Source of the DNA: Pseudogemmobacter sp044142105
Lineage (GTDB): Bacteria > Pseudomonadota > Alphaproteobacteria > Rhodobacterales > Rhodobacteraceae
NCBI RefSeq assembly: GCF_044142105.1
Contig: NZ_JBGTYM010000001.1
Location: 966,648-1,030,647, forward strand
Direction: 5' to 3'
Length of the DNA: 64,000 nucleotides
This document shows, one piece after another, positions 43,443-52,088 of the stretch (the first letter of the stretch is position 1; the number at the start of each line of letters is the position of its first letter). Made by a program: the position numbers and the translations under genes. The notes under the pieces are model-generated. The model ran no database searches. It saw only the letters and a program-made list of their open reading frames with translations, and was not told the origin of the DNA.

Positions 43443-44282
43443 ATGAAATTCGCCTCGACCGAGACCTATGTCGCCCCGCCCGACCTGACGCTTGCCGTCA
43501 ATGCCGCCGTCACGCTGGAGCGCCCCTTGCTGGTCAAGGGCGAGCCCGGCACCGGCAAGACCGAGCTGGCCCGCCAGGTGGCGCAGGGCCTTGGGATGCC
43601 CCTGATTGAATGGCATGTGAAGTCCACAACCAAGGCCCAGCAGGGTCTTTACGAATATGATGCGGTCAGCCGGCTGCGCGACAGCCAGCTGGGCGATGCC
43701 CGTGTCCATGACGTCTCGAACTACATCCGCAGGGGCAAGCTTTGGCAGGCCTTCGCCGCGCCCGAGCGGGTGGTCCTCCTGATCGACGAGATCGACAAGG
43801 CCGATATCGAGTTTCCGAACGATCTGTTGCAGGAACTCGACCGAATGGAGTTTCATGTCTACGAGACGGGCGAGACTGTGCGCGCGCAGCATCGCCCCGT
43901 GGTCATCATCACATCGAATAATGAGAAGGATCTGCCCGACGCCTTCTTGCGCCGCTGCTTCTTCCACTACATCCGCTTCCCTGATGCCGAGACCCTTGCC
44001 GCCATCGTGCGGGTGCATTTCCCGGGGCTGAAGGAACGCCTTCTCGCCGCCGCCCTGGCCGAGTTTTTCGAGCTGCGCGAGACGCCCGGTCTGAAGAAGA
44101 AGCCCTCGACCTCCGAGATGCTCGACTGGCTGAAACTGATCCTCGCCGAGGATCTCCAGCCCGAGGATCTCAAGCGCGATCCGCGCCAGATCCTGCCCCG
44201 GCTGCATGGTGCGCTGCTGAAGAACGAACAGGATATCCAGCTTTTCGAGCGCCTGGCCTTCATGGCACGCGGCCAGCGCTAG
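43443..44282 (+). CDS. MoxR-family AAA+ ATPase
   Basis: MoxR ATPases act as chaperones, usually with a VWA-domain partner, in maturing metalloenzymes or other complexes. The 279-residue protein has Walker A KGEPGTGKTEL (about residues 32-42), Walker B VVLLIDEIDKAD and sensor-like TSNNEKDLPDAFLRRC. The VWA partner is probably the CoxE-like gene at 46504, three genes downstream. It is divergent from dksA. No strong ribosome binding site is visible before the ATG. Confidence 0.92.
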   Translation: MKFASTETYVAPPDLTLAVNAAVTLERPLLVKGEPGTGKTELARQVAQGLGMPLIEWHVKSTTKAQQGLYEYDAVSRLRDSQLGDARVHDVSNYIRRGKLWQAFAAPERVVLLIDEIDKADIEFPNDLLQELDRMEFHVYETGETVRAQHRPVVIITSNNEKDLPDAFLRRCFFHYIRFPDAETLAAIVRVHFPGLKERLLAAALAEFFELRETPGLKKKPSTSEMLDWLKLILAEDLQPEDLKRDPRQILPRLHGALLKNEQDIQLFERLAFMARGQR

Positions 44283-44865
44283 GCGCGAATCGGCTGATCA
44301 GACGAGGGGTTCAGCGTCGAACTTCATGCAAAACACTCACGGAATGCCATTTTCATGAAATAATCAGAAACTTTTCGCGATCACGAAGCGCATATCTGGG
44401 TGTCGCGCGGCCGCGACCCGCGACACCTAGAAAACCTTACACCGTCAAGATCACGCGCAATTGACAGTTGTGCCGTCCTTCCGGGAAATGGGGGCAAGGT
44501 CAGGCTGCTCTGACCTGTTTCACGGACTTGAAGATGATCGACGGCCTTGCCCCAACCCGCCTTCCGGCCCGGTCGCACCCGGTCGCCGCGCAGGCCATGG
44601 CCAAGACGCCGCATACCGTGACCCATTCCCCGCGCGTGCCCCGCAGGCCGCTGCGGGCATCCCGCGTCTCCGCCCGGCAGGTCCCCGGTGCGGCTTCGGG
44701 CGCCGTCTTTCCCTGGGGCACCACGTCTGCTCGCCCCCTTGGACAGCCGGGGCCAGGCGCTGTTGCGGACCATGGCACAACCCGGGCGAAGGAGGATGCG
44801 GGGGCATCTGCCTTCGTCCGGGCCGCCACCCCCCTCGTCTTCCGCATGAAAGCTGCTGACCCGCC
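44283..44865. other. Long intergenic region with hairpins and a promoter candidate
   Basis: These 583 bases lie between the MoxR gene and the lipoprotein gene. The left third is A/T-richer, with a 9-bp inverted repeat at 44399-44427. A TTGACA at 44461-44466 with GGAAAT 17 bp later is a weak promoter candidate. Just after it AGGTCAG (44497-44503) pairs with CTGACCT (44510-44516). Plus-strand open frames in the right half are Arg/Pro/Ala-rich, lack a ribosome binding site and resemble nothing, so I do not call them. Confidence 0.55.
44399..44427. repeat. 9-bp inverted repeat, 11-base spacer
   Basis: GGTGTCGCG (44399-44407) is exactly complemented by CGCGACACC (44419-44427), and the spacer itself contains the palindrome CGGCCG. 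No T tract follows on either side. It could be an operator or an RNA stem. Confidence 0.6.
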
Positions 44866-46266
44866 ATGCGACATTCCCTTCAAGGGGCCGCCGCGGCCCT
44901 GCTGACCCTCGCCCTCGCGGGCTGCCTTGCCGCCCCCGCGACCCAGGTCACCAAGGCCCGCCCCGGCGGTTCCTCCGGCTCGGAGGCGGGCTTCACCGCC
45001 CCCCTCGCCCTTGACCTTCTGCCCCTCGCAGCCCCTGTCAGCCCGCGGCATGGCGATGCCGAAATGGCCGCCAGCTTCATGGAGCTGACGTTCAGCATGG
45101 AGACGGGCCGTGCGCTTGATCATTTCAGCCGCTTTGAAGGCCCCGTCACCATCGCGCTGACCGGGGCCGTGCCCGCCACCGCGGCGGCCGACCTTGACCG
45201 CGTCATCGCCCGTCTGCGTGGCGAGGCCGGCATCGACATCTCGCGCACCACCGCCCCCGGCGCTTCGATCACCGTGGAATTCACCCCGCGCGCAACCCTG
45301 CGCCGCCTTGCCCCGACCGCCGCCTGTTTCGTCGTGCCGAATGTCGTCTCGCTGGCCGAGTTCCGCCGCCAGCGCGGCAGCGATGCGCTGGACTGGGCCC
45401 AGGTGGTCGAGCGCCGTCAGGTCGCGATCTTCGCCCCCTCCGATGCCAGCGCACAAGAGGTCCGCGATTGCCTGCATGAAGAGGTCGCCCAGGCGCTTGG
45501 TCCGCTGAATGACCTCTATCGCCTCTCGGACAGCGTCTTCAACGACGACAATTTCAACTCGGTCCTCACGCCCTTTGACATGACGATCCTGCGCGCCACC
45601 TATGCGCCGGACCTGCGCTCGGGCATGAGCCGGGCTCAGGTCCAGGCCCTGATCGGCCCGATCATGGCGCGGGTGAACGGCGCCGGGCCGGGCTTTGGCG
45701 GGGCCGATACCTCGCCCACGCCGAGCGCCTGGATCGCCGCGATCGAAACCGCCATCACCACTGGTGGCCCGCAGGCCTCGCGCCGCGCCGCCGCCGAACG
45801 CGCGCTGGCGCTGGCCCGGGCCCAGGGCTGGCAGGACGCCCGTCTCGCCTTCAGCCATTTCGCCCTGGCCCGCCTCTATGTCGGGGCCGATCGCGACCGC
45901 GCCCTGGCCGAATTTGCCCAGGCCGCCCAAATCTATGCCAGCCTGCCCGGCGGCGCGATCCATGTCGCCCATATCGACATGCAGCTTGCGGCCATGGCCG
46001 TCGCCGCGGGCCAACCCGACCGGGCGATCCAACTGGCCGACCGCGCCATTCCCGCGATCCGCGCCGCCCAGAACCAGGCGCTGCTCGCCACCGTCCTTCT
46101 GATCAAGGCCGAGGCGCTGGACATGCTGGGCCTTGGCGCGCAGGCCCAGGCCGTCCGGGTGGACAGTGCCAGCGCCGCGCGCTATGGCTTCGGCACCGAG
46201 GCGCAGGTGCGCGCGCGCCAGCGCGAGATCAGTGCCCTTGGCGGGCAATGGCCGCCGCGGGGCTGA
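44866..46266 (+). CDS. DUF2927 lipoprotein with TPR-like C-terminus
   Basis: The 466-residue protein begins with a lipoprotein signal peptide ending LTLALAGCLAAP, so the Cys at about residue 20 is the probable lipidation site. The middle region matches DUF2927 (CFVVPNVVSLAEFRRQ and CLHEEVAQALGPLNDLYRLSDSVFNDD). The HEE...LGP...D pattern resembles a metalloprotease core. The last 180 residues are TPR-like (LAEFAQAAQIYASLPGG, AIQLADRAIPAIRAAQNQA). It would sit in the outer or inner membrane facing the periplasm. It lies between the MoxR and VWA genes and may be a client or partner of that pair. Confidence 0.83.
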   Translation: MRHSLQGAAAALLTLALAGCLAAPATQVTKARPGGSSGSEAGFTAPLALDLLPLAAPVSPRHGDAEMAASFMELTFSMETGRALDHFSRFEGPVTIALTGAVPATAAADLDRVIARLRGEAGIDISRTTAPGASITVEFTPRATLRRLAPTAACFVVPNVVSLAEFRRQRGSDALDWAQVVERRQVAIFAPSDASAQEVRDCLHEEVAQALGPLNDLYRLSDSVFNDDNFNSVLTPFDMTILRATYAPDLRSGMSRAQVQALIGPIMARVNGAGPGFGGADTSPTPSAWIAAIETAITTGGPQASRRAAAERALALARAQGWQDARLAFSHFALARLYVGADRDRALAEFAQAAQIYASLPGGAIHVAHIDMQLAAMAVAAGQPDRAIQLADRAIPAIRAAQNQALLATVLLIKAEALDMLGLGAQAQAVRVDSASAARYGFGTEAQVRARQREISALGGQWPPRG

Positions 46267-46304
46267 TCCGCCCCGGGCCGCCAAAGGAACCTGGTGGGCA
46301 AGAG

Positions 46305-46475
46305 ATGATCGTGATCGGCGGCTTCGGCCTTGGGGCCATTCTGGGCGCATTGACCGCACGGCGGCGCGGCGGCAAAGCCGCCGACATGGCGCAATATGCC
46401 GCCGCCTATGGCATCGCCTTCGCGCTTCTGGGCCTGTTCCTGACCATCGCCATCGCCCGCGGCAGCGCGCCGTGA
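46305..46475 (+). CDS. Small two-helix membrane protein (56 residues)
   Basis: An ATG at 46305 encodes a 56-residue protein with two hydrophobic helices (IVIGGFGLGAILGALTA and AAYGIAFALLGLFLTIAIA) joined by a basic loop (RRRGGKAADMAQY). The topology would place the loop in the cytoplasm. It lies 38 bp after the lipoprotein gene and 28 bp before the VWA gene, in the same direction, so it probably belongs to the same transcript. The function is unknown. Confidence 0.68.
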   Translation: MIVIGGFGLGAILGALTARRRGGKAADMAQYAAAYGIAFALLGLFLTIAIARGSAP

Positions 46476-46503
46476 TCGCCGCCTGAGCCGCAGCGGAGGG
46501 CGC

Positions 46504-47685
46504 ATGTTCCTTCCCTTTTTCGAAGCGCTGCGCCGCGAAGGCGTGCCGGTCTCGCCCCGCGAATTCCTTGCCTTTCTCGAAGCTCTCGCCGCGGGCCTGC
46601 CCGGCACCGATCCCGAGGCTTTCTATCACCTGGGCCGGCTTGCTCTGGTCAAGGACGAACGCCATCTCGACCGGTACGACCGCGCCTTTTCCGCCGCCTT
46701 TTCTGGACTGGAAAGCCTGACCGAAGCGCAGGTGCTCGAAGCGCTCGACCTGCCCGCCGACTGGCTGGCCAAGCTGGCGGAAAAGCACCTGTCGGCAGAA
46801 GAAAAGGCTGCGATCCAGGCGCTTGGCGGGTTCGACAAGCTGATGGAGACGTTGCGGCAAAGGCTGGCCGAACAGCAAGGCCGCCATCAGGGCGGCAGCA
46901 AATGGATCGGGACCGCCGGCACCTCGCCCTTCGGCGCCTATGGCTATAACCCCGAAGGCATCCGCATCGGCCAGCACGAAAGCCGCCACAAGCGCGCGGT
47001 CAAGGTCTGGGACCGGCGCGAATTCCGCGATCTCGACGACCGGGTCGAGATCAACACCCGCAGCCTCAAGCTTGCCCTGCGCGCGCTGCGCCGCTGGGCG
47101 CGCGAAGGCGCCGCTGAAGAGCTGGATCTGGACGAGACCATCCGCGCCACCGCCCGCCAGGGCTGGCTGGATGTCGCCACGCGCCCCGAACGCCGCAACG
47201 CGGTGAAAGTGCTGCTGTTCCTCGATATCGGCGGCAGCATGGATCCGCATGCCCGCATCATGGAAGAGCTGTTCTCTGCCGCCCGCAGCGAATTCCGCCA
47301 TCTGGAAGTCTGGTATTTCCACAACTGTCTTTACGAAGGCGTGTGGCGCGAGAATGCCCGGCGCTGGCAGGGCCAGACCCCCACCTGGGATCTGTTGCGC
47401 AGCCATGGCGGCGACTGGCGGGCGATCTTCGTCGGCGACGCCGCCATGTCGCCCTATGAGATCACCCATCCCGGCGGCGCGGTGGAACACTGGAACCGCG
47501 AACCCGGCCAGACCTGGCTGACCCGCGCAACGGCGCAATGGCCGCATCACCTCTGGATCAACCCCGAACCCGAGCGCTATTGGGACCAGACGCAATCGAC
47601 CCGGCTGATCCGCGGCATTTTCGCGAACCGCATGGTGCCCATGACGGCCGAGGGCATCGCCCGTGGCATCAAGGAATTGCGCTGA
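46504..47685 (+). CDS. CoxE-like VWA-domain protein
   Basis: This 393-residue protein has an N-terminal helical region and a C-terminal von Willebrand factor A domain of the CoxE type. The metal-dependent adhesion motif is DIGGSM (Asp241 onwards), a DxGxS variant, followed by FRHLEVWYFHNCLYEGVW and IFVGDAAMSPYE. VWA proteins of this type work with MoxR ATPases, and one is encoded at 43443. GCGGAGG precedes the ATG. Confidence 0.9.
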   Translation: MFLPFFEALRREGVPVSPREFLAFLEALAAGLPGTDPEAFYHLGRLALVKDERHLDRYDRAFSAAFSGLESLTEAQVLEALDLPADWLAKLAEKHLSAEEKAAIQALGGFDKLMETLRQRLAEQQGRHQGGSKWIGTAGTSPFGAYGYNPEGIRIGQHESRHKRAVKVWDRREFRDLDDRVEINTRSLKLALRALRRWAREGAAEELDLDETIRATARQGWLDVATRPERRNAVKVLLFLDIGGSMDPHARIMEELFSAARSEFRHLEVWYFHNCLYEGVWRENARRWQGQTPTWDLLRSHGGDWRAIFVGDAAMSPYEITHPGGAVEHWNREPGQTWLTRATAQWPHHLWINPEPERYWDQTQSTRLIRGIFANRMVPMTAEGIARGIKELR

Positions 47686-47690
47686 GGTAT

Positions 47691-47739
47691 AACTTTCCGT
47701 CGAAAAGACAGCCGAAGCGGGTCTTTACGACGGAAAGTT
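47691..47739 (+). terminator. Long near-perfect hairpin after the VWA gene
   Basis: AACTTTCCGTCG (47691-47702) pairs exactly with CGACGGAAAGTT (47728-47739). After one mismatch AAAGAC (47704-47709) pairs with GTCTTT (47721-47726), giving 18 pairs around an 11-base loop. It begins 6 bp after the stop codon. There is no T tract outside the stem, so it may be a terminator of unusual form, a processing signal or a small-RNA-like element. Confidence 0.75.
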
Positions 47740-47796
47740 CTGCAGCTAGCGGCATCCGGGCTTGGCGGCAGGCGGCGCCAGGCCCATATTCGCGCG

Positions 47797-48495
47797 ATGC
47801 TGATCCGCCTTCTGCCCTTCCTTGCCCTCATCGCCTATGCCTTTCTCGCCATGCGCTTTTCCGTCTGGCGCACCAAGCGGATGCTGGCCGAGAAGTCGCA
47901 ACCGTTGACCGACCCCGCGATCACCCGCCTTGCCGACCGCATGGCAAGCGCGCTCGACATTCCGAAGATCACCGTCAATGTGCTGGATACCGATCCGGTC
48001 AACGGCCTTGCCGGTCCCGATGGCCGCATCTACCTGACACGTGGCTTCGTCGCCAAGAAGATGCAGGGCGAGGTCACGCCCGAAGAGCTGGCTTCCGTCA
48101 TCGCGCATGAGATGGGCCATGTCGCCTTGGGCCATATGCGGCGGCGCATGATCGACTTCACCGGCCAGAACGCCGTCTTCGTGCTGCTCGCGGCCTTTCT
48201 TGGCCGTTTCATCCCAATCATCGGCCCGATGCTGGCCAACACGCTGTCTTCGGCCCTGATGGCCCGCCTGTCGCGTCGCGACGAGTTTGAGGCCGACGCC
48301 TATGCCACCGCCCTTCTGATCAAGTCCGGCATCGGCACCGGACCGCAGAAAAGCCTGTTCCGCAAGCTTGACGCCATGACCGGCAACCGCGCCGCAGGCG
48401 CCCCGGCCTGGCTTCTCAGCCACCCCGGCACTGCCGACCGCATCGCCGCGATCGAAGCGAATGAAAGAAAATGGCTGGCCCCCCGCTTGGAGTGA
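47797..48495 (+). CDS. M48-family membrane-anchored zinc metalloprotease
   Basis: This 232-residue protein starts with a membrane segment (LLPFLALIAYAFLAMRF). It has the M48 zinc site VIAHEMGHVALGH (HExxH) and the third ligand Glu in RRDEFEADAYA, then a hydrophobic stretch NAVFVLLAAFLGRFIPIIGP. HtpX/BepA-type relatives degrade misfolded envelope proteins. It follows the VWA gene after the long hairpin. An extended envelope quality-control group is a reasonable inference. Confidence 0.88.
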   Translation: MLIRLLPFLALIAYAFLAMRFSVWRTKRMLAEKSQPLTDPAITRLADRMASALDIPKITVNVLDTDPVNGLAGPDGRIYLTRGFVAKKMQGEVTPEELASVIAHEMGHVALGHMRRRMIDFTGQNAVFVLLAAFLGRFIPIIGPMLANTLSSALMARLSRRDEFEADAYATALLIKSGIGTGPQKSLFRKLDAMTGNRAAGAPAWLLSHPGTADRIAAIEANERKWLAPRLE

Positions 48496-48504
48496 CCAGC
48501 CATT
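48464..48504 (-). terminator. Terminator of the VPLPA-CTERM gene inside the M48 3' end
   Basis: On the minus strand AATGGCTGG pairs with CCAGCCATT (48470-48478 with 48496-48504) and the second arm runs into TTTTCTTTC. It lies 32 bp after the minus-strand stop at 48536 and overlaps the end of the convergent M48 gene. Confidence 0.65.
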
Positions 48505-48535
48505 CCGATTTCAGAAACCTTGCCTCGCAGCGGGA

Positions 48536-49159
48536 TCAGGCGGCTTTGCGGCGGCGGGCAAAGCCCAGCAAACCCAGGGCGCCCAGAAGCAGGCCACCGG
48601 CGGCGGGCACCGGCACAGGCGCGGGGGCCGTCTCGATCACCACCGATTTCAGCAGCGGGCCGATATTGTCGCCGCCGGCGGTCGAGAACGAAAGACGCGT
48701 GCCCTCCGCACCGACGGTGATGCCGAAGAAATCAAGGCCAAACGAGTTCTGGTTGACCACTTCGTTCCAGGCCAGCGTCACGGTGCGGACCACGCTGCCG
48801 AAAGCGATCGTCAGTTCGTCCGTGCCACCGCGCAGGTTGCCGGTCAGCTGGAACAGCACGTTATAGGTGCCCGGCCCCAGCAGGAACGACGAGAACACGC
48901 CGGCATTGCCGGTCGAGCCGTCCAGGTCGACACAGCTTCCGCTGGCGCCCAGGCACAGGTTCGACCATGAATCGCCGGCCGCCAGATAATCCACGGTGCC
49001 GTCGGTCGTGAACCACCTGCCGCCGAAGACGGAATCCGGCGCGTTCAGCACGGTCGAGCTGCCATAGCCCGAGAAATCGTCGATCAGGACAATGGCGGAA
49101 TGGGCAGGCGCGGCGGCCGAAAGCGCGGCGGCGACGGCCAGAGGGGCAAACAGTTTCAT
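48536..49159 (-). CDS. Secreted VPLPA/PEP-CTERM domain protein
   Basis: This 207-residue protein has a signal peptide (MKLFAPLAVAAALSAAAPAHS), a beta-rich body with two Cys (LCLGASGSCVDLDG) and the C-terminal sorting domain VPVPAAGGLLLGALGLLGF followed by RRRKAA. That tail is the VPLPA-CTERM/PEP-CTERM form, cleaved by an exosortase. Proteins of this type are exported and often linked to exopolysaccharide or the cell surface. No exosortase gene is in the window. Confidence 0.9.
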   Translation of the reverse strand: MKLFAPLAVAAALSAAAPAHSAIVLIDDFSGYGSSTVLNAPDSVFGGRWFTTDGTVDYLAAGDSWSNLCLGASGSCVDLDGSTGNAGVFSSFLLGPGTYNVLFQLTGNLRGGTDELTIAFGSVVRTVTLAWNEVVNQNSFGLDFFGITVGAEGTRLSFSTAGGDNIGPLLKSVVIETAPAPVPVPAAGGLLLGALGLLGFARRRKAA

Positions 49160-49377
49160 TCGGAAAACTACCTCATCGGGGGGTTGTGCGGGCAGGATGG
49201 ATAACCCGGCGGAATTTGCAAACGATTATCTGGTTAACGTGGCAATTTCATGTCATTTTTTTCCCGGCTCTGCACGGCAGTGCCCGGACATCCGGGTCAT
49301 TGTACACAGCTAAGAAACAACCTTAAGGAAATGTGGTTTTTTCAGGGCGCGCCGCCGGTCAGCCCGCGCTGATTCCG

Positions 49378-49959
49378 TCAAAACCCTGTCCCTGGCGATC
49401 CTCGACGGGCGGTGATTCCCCCGGCCAGCGCCTTGGCCAGCCGGAACAGCCGCACCCGCTTGAGAAGCGGCTTCAGCGCCACCTCCTGGCCCGAGATCGC
49501 CTCGGCCCGCGCCCGCACCTCTTCTACCACCGTCGCCATCACCGCCGGATGGCGCGACTGCATCTCCCAAAGGAAACCGTCAGGGTCGCGCCGCACAAGG
49601 CCCTCTTCGGCCAGAACATGGCCTGGAAAATCCTGCGCATTGAAGGTTACGATCGCATCGGCATGGCCCGCGATCGCGGTCGCCAGCACATGCACATCCT
49701 GCGGATCGGGCAGCAGAAGCCGCGCCTCGATGCCCGGCTGCACCGCCACCCGACCGCGCGGAAAGGCCGCCCGGAACAGCGCCGCCTCGCCTTCGGCCAC
49801 CACCATGGCCCCCGGCCCCAGCTTGCCCGCCGAATGGGTCCATTCACCCAGGATGCGGTCCGACCAGATCGGCTCATACAGCCCCGCCGCCGCCGCGCCT
49901 TGCAGGATCTCGCGCAGCACGGTCGGAAACAGCACGCAGGCGTCGAGAACCGCCTTCAT
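49378..49959 (-). CDS. PIN-domain protein (RSP_2648-like)
   Basis: The 193-residue protein opens with the PIN motif KAVLDACVLFPTVLRE (acidic Asp6) and later has PDPQDVHVLATAIAGHADAIVTFNAQDFP, the second acidic cluster. PIN domains are Mg-dependent ribonucleases, many of them VapC-type toxins. No antitoxin gene is adjacent. The upstream neighbour is a methyltransferase overlapping by ATGA, so a toxin role is doubtful. Confidence 0.82.
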   Translation of the reverse strand: MKAVLDACVLFPTVLREILQGAAAAGLYEPIWSDRILGEWTHSAGKLGPGAMVVAEGEAALFRAAFPRGRVAVQPGIEARLLLPDPQDVHVLATAIAGHADAIVTFNAQDFPGHVLAEEGLVRRDPDGFLWEMQSRHPAVMATVVEEVRARAEAISGQEVALKPLLKRVRLFRLAKALAGGITARRGSPGTGF

Positions 49960-51191
49960 CCGTCCAGCCGGAAGGCCAGCGCCTTGAGATAGCTCGATTC
50001 CGCAAGCTGCGGCAGCACCGGATGGTCGGGACCGGCAAAGCCGGTATGGATCACCTGCCCGCGCCGCCCGCCCCGCCCGATCCCGCGCGCGCTGGCATTG
50101 CGGAAGGACGACAGATCCGCCGCATGGGAACAGGAACAGAGGACCAGATATCCGCCGGGCGCGACCAGGGGCGCCGCCAGCCGGGCGATCCGCTCATAGG
50201 CGCGCAGGCCCGCCTCCAGGGCGGGCTTCGCGGGCGCGAAGGCCGGCGGATCGCAGATCACCAGATCGAAGCGCGCGCCTTCCGCGCCCAGGGCCTCCAG
50301 CGCCGCGAAGGCATCGCCCTGCCGCGTCGCGAAGCAGTCGCCATGGCCCGAGGCTTTCGCCCCCGCCTCGGCCAGCGCCAGCGCCGCCGCACTGGCATCC
50401 ACCGCCAGCGCGCTTGCCGCCCCCCCGGCCAGCGCGGCAAGGGCAAAGCCACCGACATGGGTAAAGACATCCAGCACCCGCGCCCCGCGCGCCAGCCTCG
50501 CGGCAAAGGCGTGGTTCTCGCGCTGGTCGTAGAAAAGCCCGGTCTTCTGCCCGCCCATCAGGTCGGCCATATAGGTTGCGCCGTTCATCGGCACCGCCAG
50601 CGGCCCTTCCGGCGCCGGGCCCAGCACCACCGCCATCTCTTCGGCCAGACCTTCCAGCCCGCGCGCCCGGCCCGCGCCGTTCTTGATCACGGTCGTCACG
50701 CCCGCCACCGCCGCCAGCGCCGCGACCAGCGCGTCAAGATGCGCCTCAGCCCAGGCCGCATTGGGCTGCACCACCGCCACATCGCCGAAGCGGTCGATCA
50801 CCACACCGGGCAGGCCATCGGCCTCGGCATGGACCAGCCTGTAGAAGGGCGCGGCATAGAGCCGGTCGCGCAGGGCCAGCGCGCGCGCCACCCGGGCCGC
50901 GAACCAGGCCTGATCCACCACCGCGCCAGGGTCGCGGTCCAGCATCCGGCAGATGATCTTCGACGCGGGATTGACCGTCACCAGCCCCAGCGGGCGGCGC
51001 TCGGCATCTTCCAGCACCGCCAGCGCGCCCGCCTCAAGACCCTGCGTGCGCCGGTCCATGACCAGCTCATCGGCATAGACCCAGGGGAAACCATGCCGTA
51101 TCGCGCGGGCCTCGGCCTTGGGGCGCAGACGAACGACGGGGCGGCCATGCGGGGCCGCGGCGGGGGCGGATGGGGAAAGGGAGGGCTCCAT
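49956..51191 (-). CDS. rlmI: Class I SAM-dependent 23S rRNA methyltransferase (RlmI-like)
   Basis: RlmI-type enzymes make m5C in 23S rRNA. The 411-residue protein has an N-terminal PUA-like domain (VVRLRPKAEARAIRHGFPWVYADEL), a SAM-binding motif I VLDVFTHVGGFALAAL and motif IV LVICDPPAFAPAK, followed by CSCSH. The exact target base is inferred from the family. Its stop overlaps the PIN gene start (ATGA). It is also close downstream of the lipoprotein gene at 51229. Confidence 0.88.
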   Translation of the reverse strand: MEPSLSPSAPAAAPHGRPVVRLRPKAEARAIRHGFPWVYADELVMDRRTQGLEAGALAVLEDAERRPLGLVTVNPASKIICRMLDRDPGAVVDQAWFAARVARALALRDRLYAAPFYRLVHAEADGLPGVVIDRFGDVAVVQPNAAWAEAHLDALVAALAAVAGVTTVIKNGAGRARGLEGLAEEMAVVLGPAPEGPLAVPMNGATYMADLMGGQKTGLFYDQRENHAFAARLARGARVLDVFTHVGGFALAALAGGAASALAVDASAAALALAEAGAKASGHGDCFATRQGDAFAALEALGAEGARFDLVICDPPAFAPAKPALEAGLRAYERIARLAAPLVAPGGYLVLCSCSHAADLSSFRNASARGIGRGGRRGQVIHTGFAGPDHPVLPQLAESSYLKALAFRLDG

Positions 51192-51228
51192 GCCCTCCCA
51201 TACCTCAGCCCCGTGCGGGCGAAAAGCC

Positions 51229-51915
51229 TTACTGGACGACCGGCAGCGCCGGATCGGCCAGCCCCTGCGCGGCCATGCCCAGCACGGCCGGATCGACGTT
51301 CAGCACCTCAAGCTCGCGCCGGATCACCGTGGCCAGCTTCTCGGTGATCACATGTTTCTGCGTGATGCCCGCGGCATCTTCGGCAACGGCGCGCTGGCCG
51401 CCATGGGCCTTCACATCCGCCGTTACTTTGCGCGGCCCCGCCAGCACCGCCCCGGTCGCCGCATCGCGGATCGTCAGGGTGAAGGCCAGCGAATGCACGC
51501 CCCCCACCGTGTAGCGCGTCTTGTCGGTGACACAATGGAAGCGCGTCACCTCGATCTCGGCCACCACGGGCAAGCCATGGGTCAGGGGCGCGATCGCGGG
51601 CGGAATCGCCGCGGCATAGATCGCCTCGATCTGGGCATAGCGGTCGCCGCGCGGATCGCCGCGCCAGACGATATCGGCCAGCGGATAGAAGATCTCCGCC
51701 TCGCTGACCTTCAGGCTGCGCGGCACGCTGACCTTTACATCCATCACATGCAGCGGAACCGCCACTTTCTGAACGCCATGGCTGGGCTTGCCGCCACCTG
51801 CCGTGGCCAGCACCATGCCATCGCTTGGCCCAGGCCGGCTGTCGGTCCTGGGAGAGACACAGGCCGCCAGCATCGCCACCAGCCCAAGGGAAATCGCCAT
51901 TCGCAGCCCGCGCAT
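51229..51915 (-). CDS. DUF6778-like lipoprotein
   Basis: The 228-residue protein has a lipoprotein signal (MRGLRMAISLGLVAMLAACV), lipidated at about Cys19. The mature part contains SVPRSLKVSEAEIFYPLADIVWRGDP and VTRFHCVTDKTRYTVGGVH. I match it to the DUF6778 type common in Rhodobacterales. The function is unknown. GGAGG lies 5 bases before the ATG. It is divergent from edd. Confidence 0.72.
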   Translation of the reverse strand: MRGLRMAISLGLVAMLAACVSPRTDSRPGPSDGMVLATAGGGKPSHGVQKVAVPLHVMDVKVSVPRSLKVSEAEIFYPLADIVWRGDPRGDRYAQIEAIYAAAIPPAIAPLTHGLPVVAEIEVTRFHCVTDKTRYTVGGVHSLAFTLTIRDAATGAVLAGPRKVTADVKAHGGQRAVAEDAAGITQKHVITEKLATVIRRELEVLNVDPAVLGMAAQGLADPALPVVQ

Positions 51916-52088
51916 CGCATCCTCCGTTCCGCCCGAAGCCGCCGGGGCCTCGGGTCGCTTGATCCGACGAATGCCCTTCAAATGCGGCAGATTTGGGCTG
52001 CAATTCGGTCGCGCAGGCGGTATCTTCGGGCACGGACAGGGCCTTTCCACTTTGGGCACAGCCCGGGCAGACCCTGCCGCTTCAGCTA

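Noticed and set aside
44534..44905. Plus-strand open frame before the DUF2927 lipoprotein gene
   Set aside because: Arg/Pro/Ala-rich low-complexity translation, no ribosome binding site, and it overlaps the well-supported lipoprotein start.
43443..47685. CO dehydrogenase (cox) cluster because of MoxR and CoxE-like genes
   Set aside because: No coxM, coxS, coxL or other molybdenum hydroxylase gene is in the window.
49378..49959. PIN protein as part of a toxin-antitoxin pair
   Set aside because: No antitoxin-like gene is adjacent. The only overlapping neighbour is an rRNA methyltransferase.
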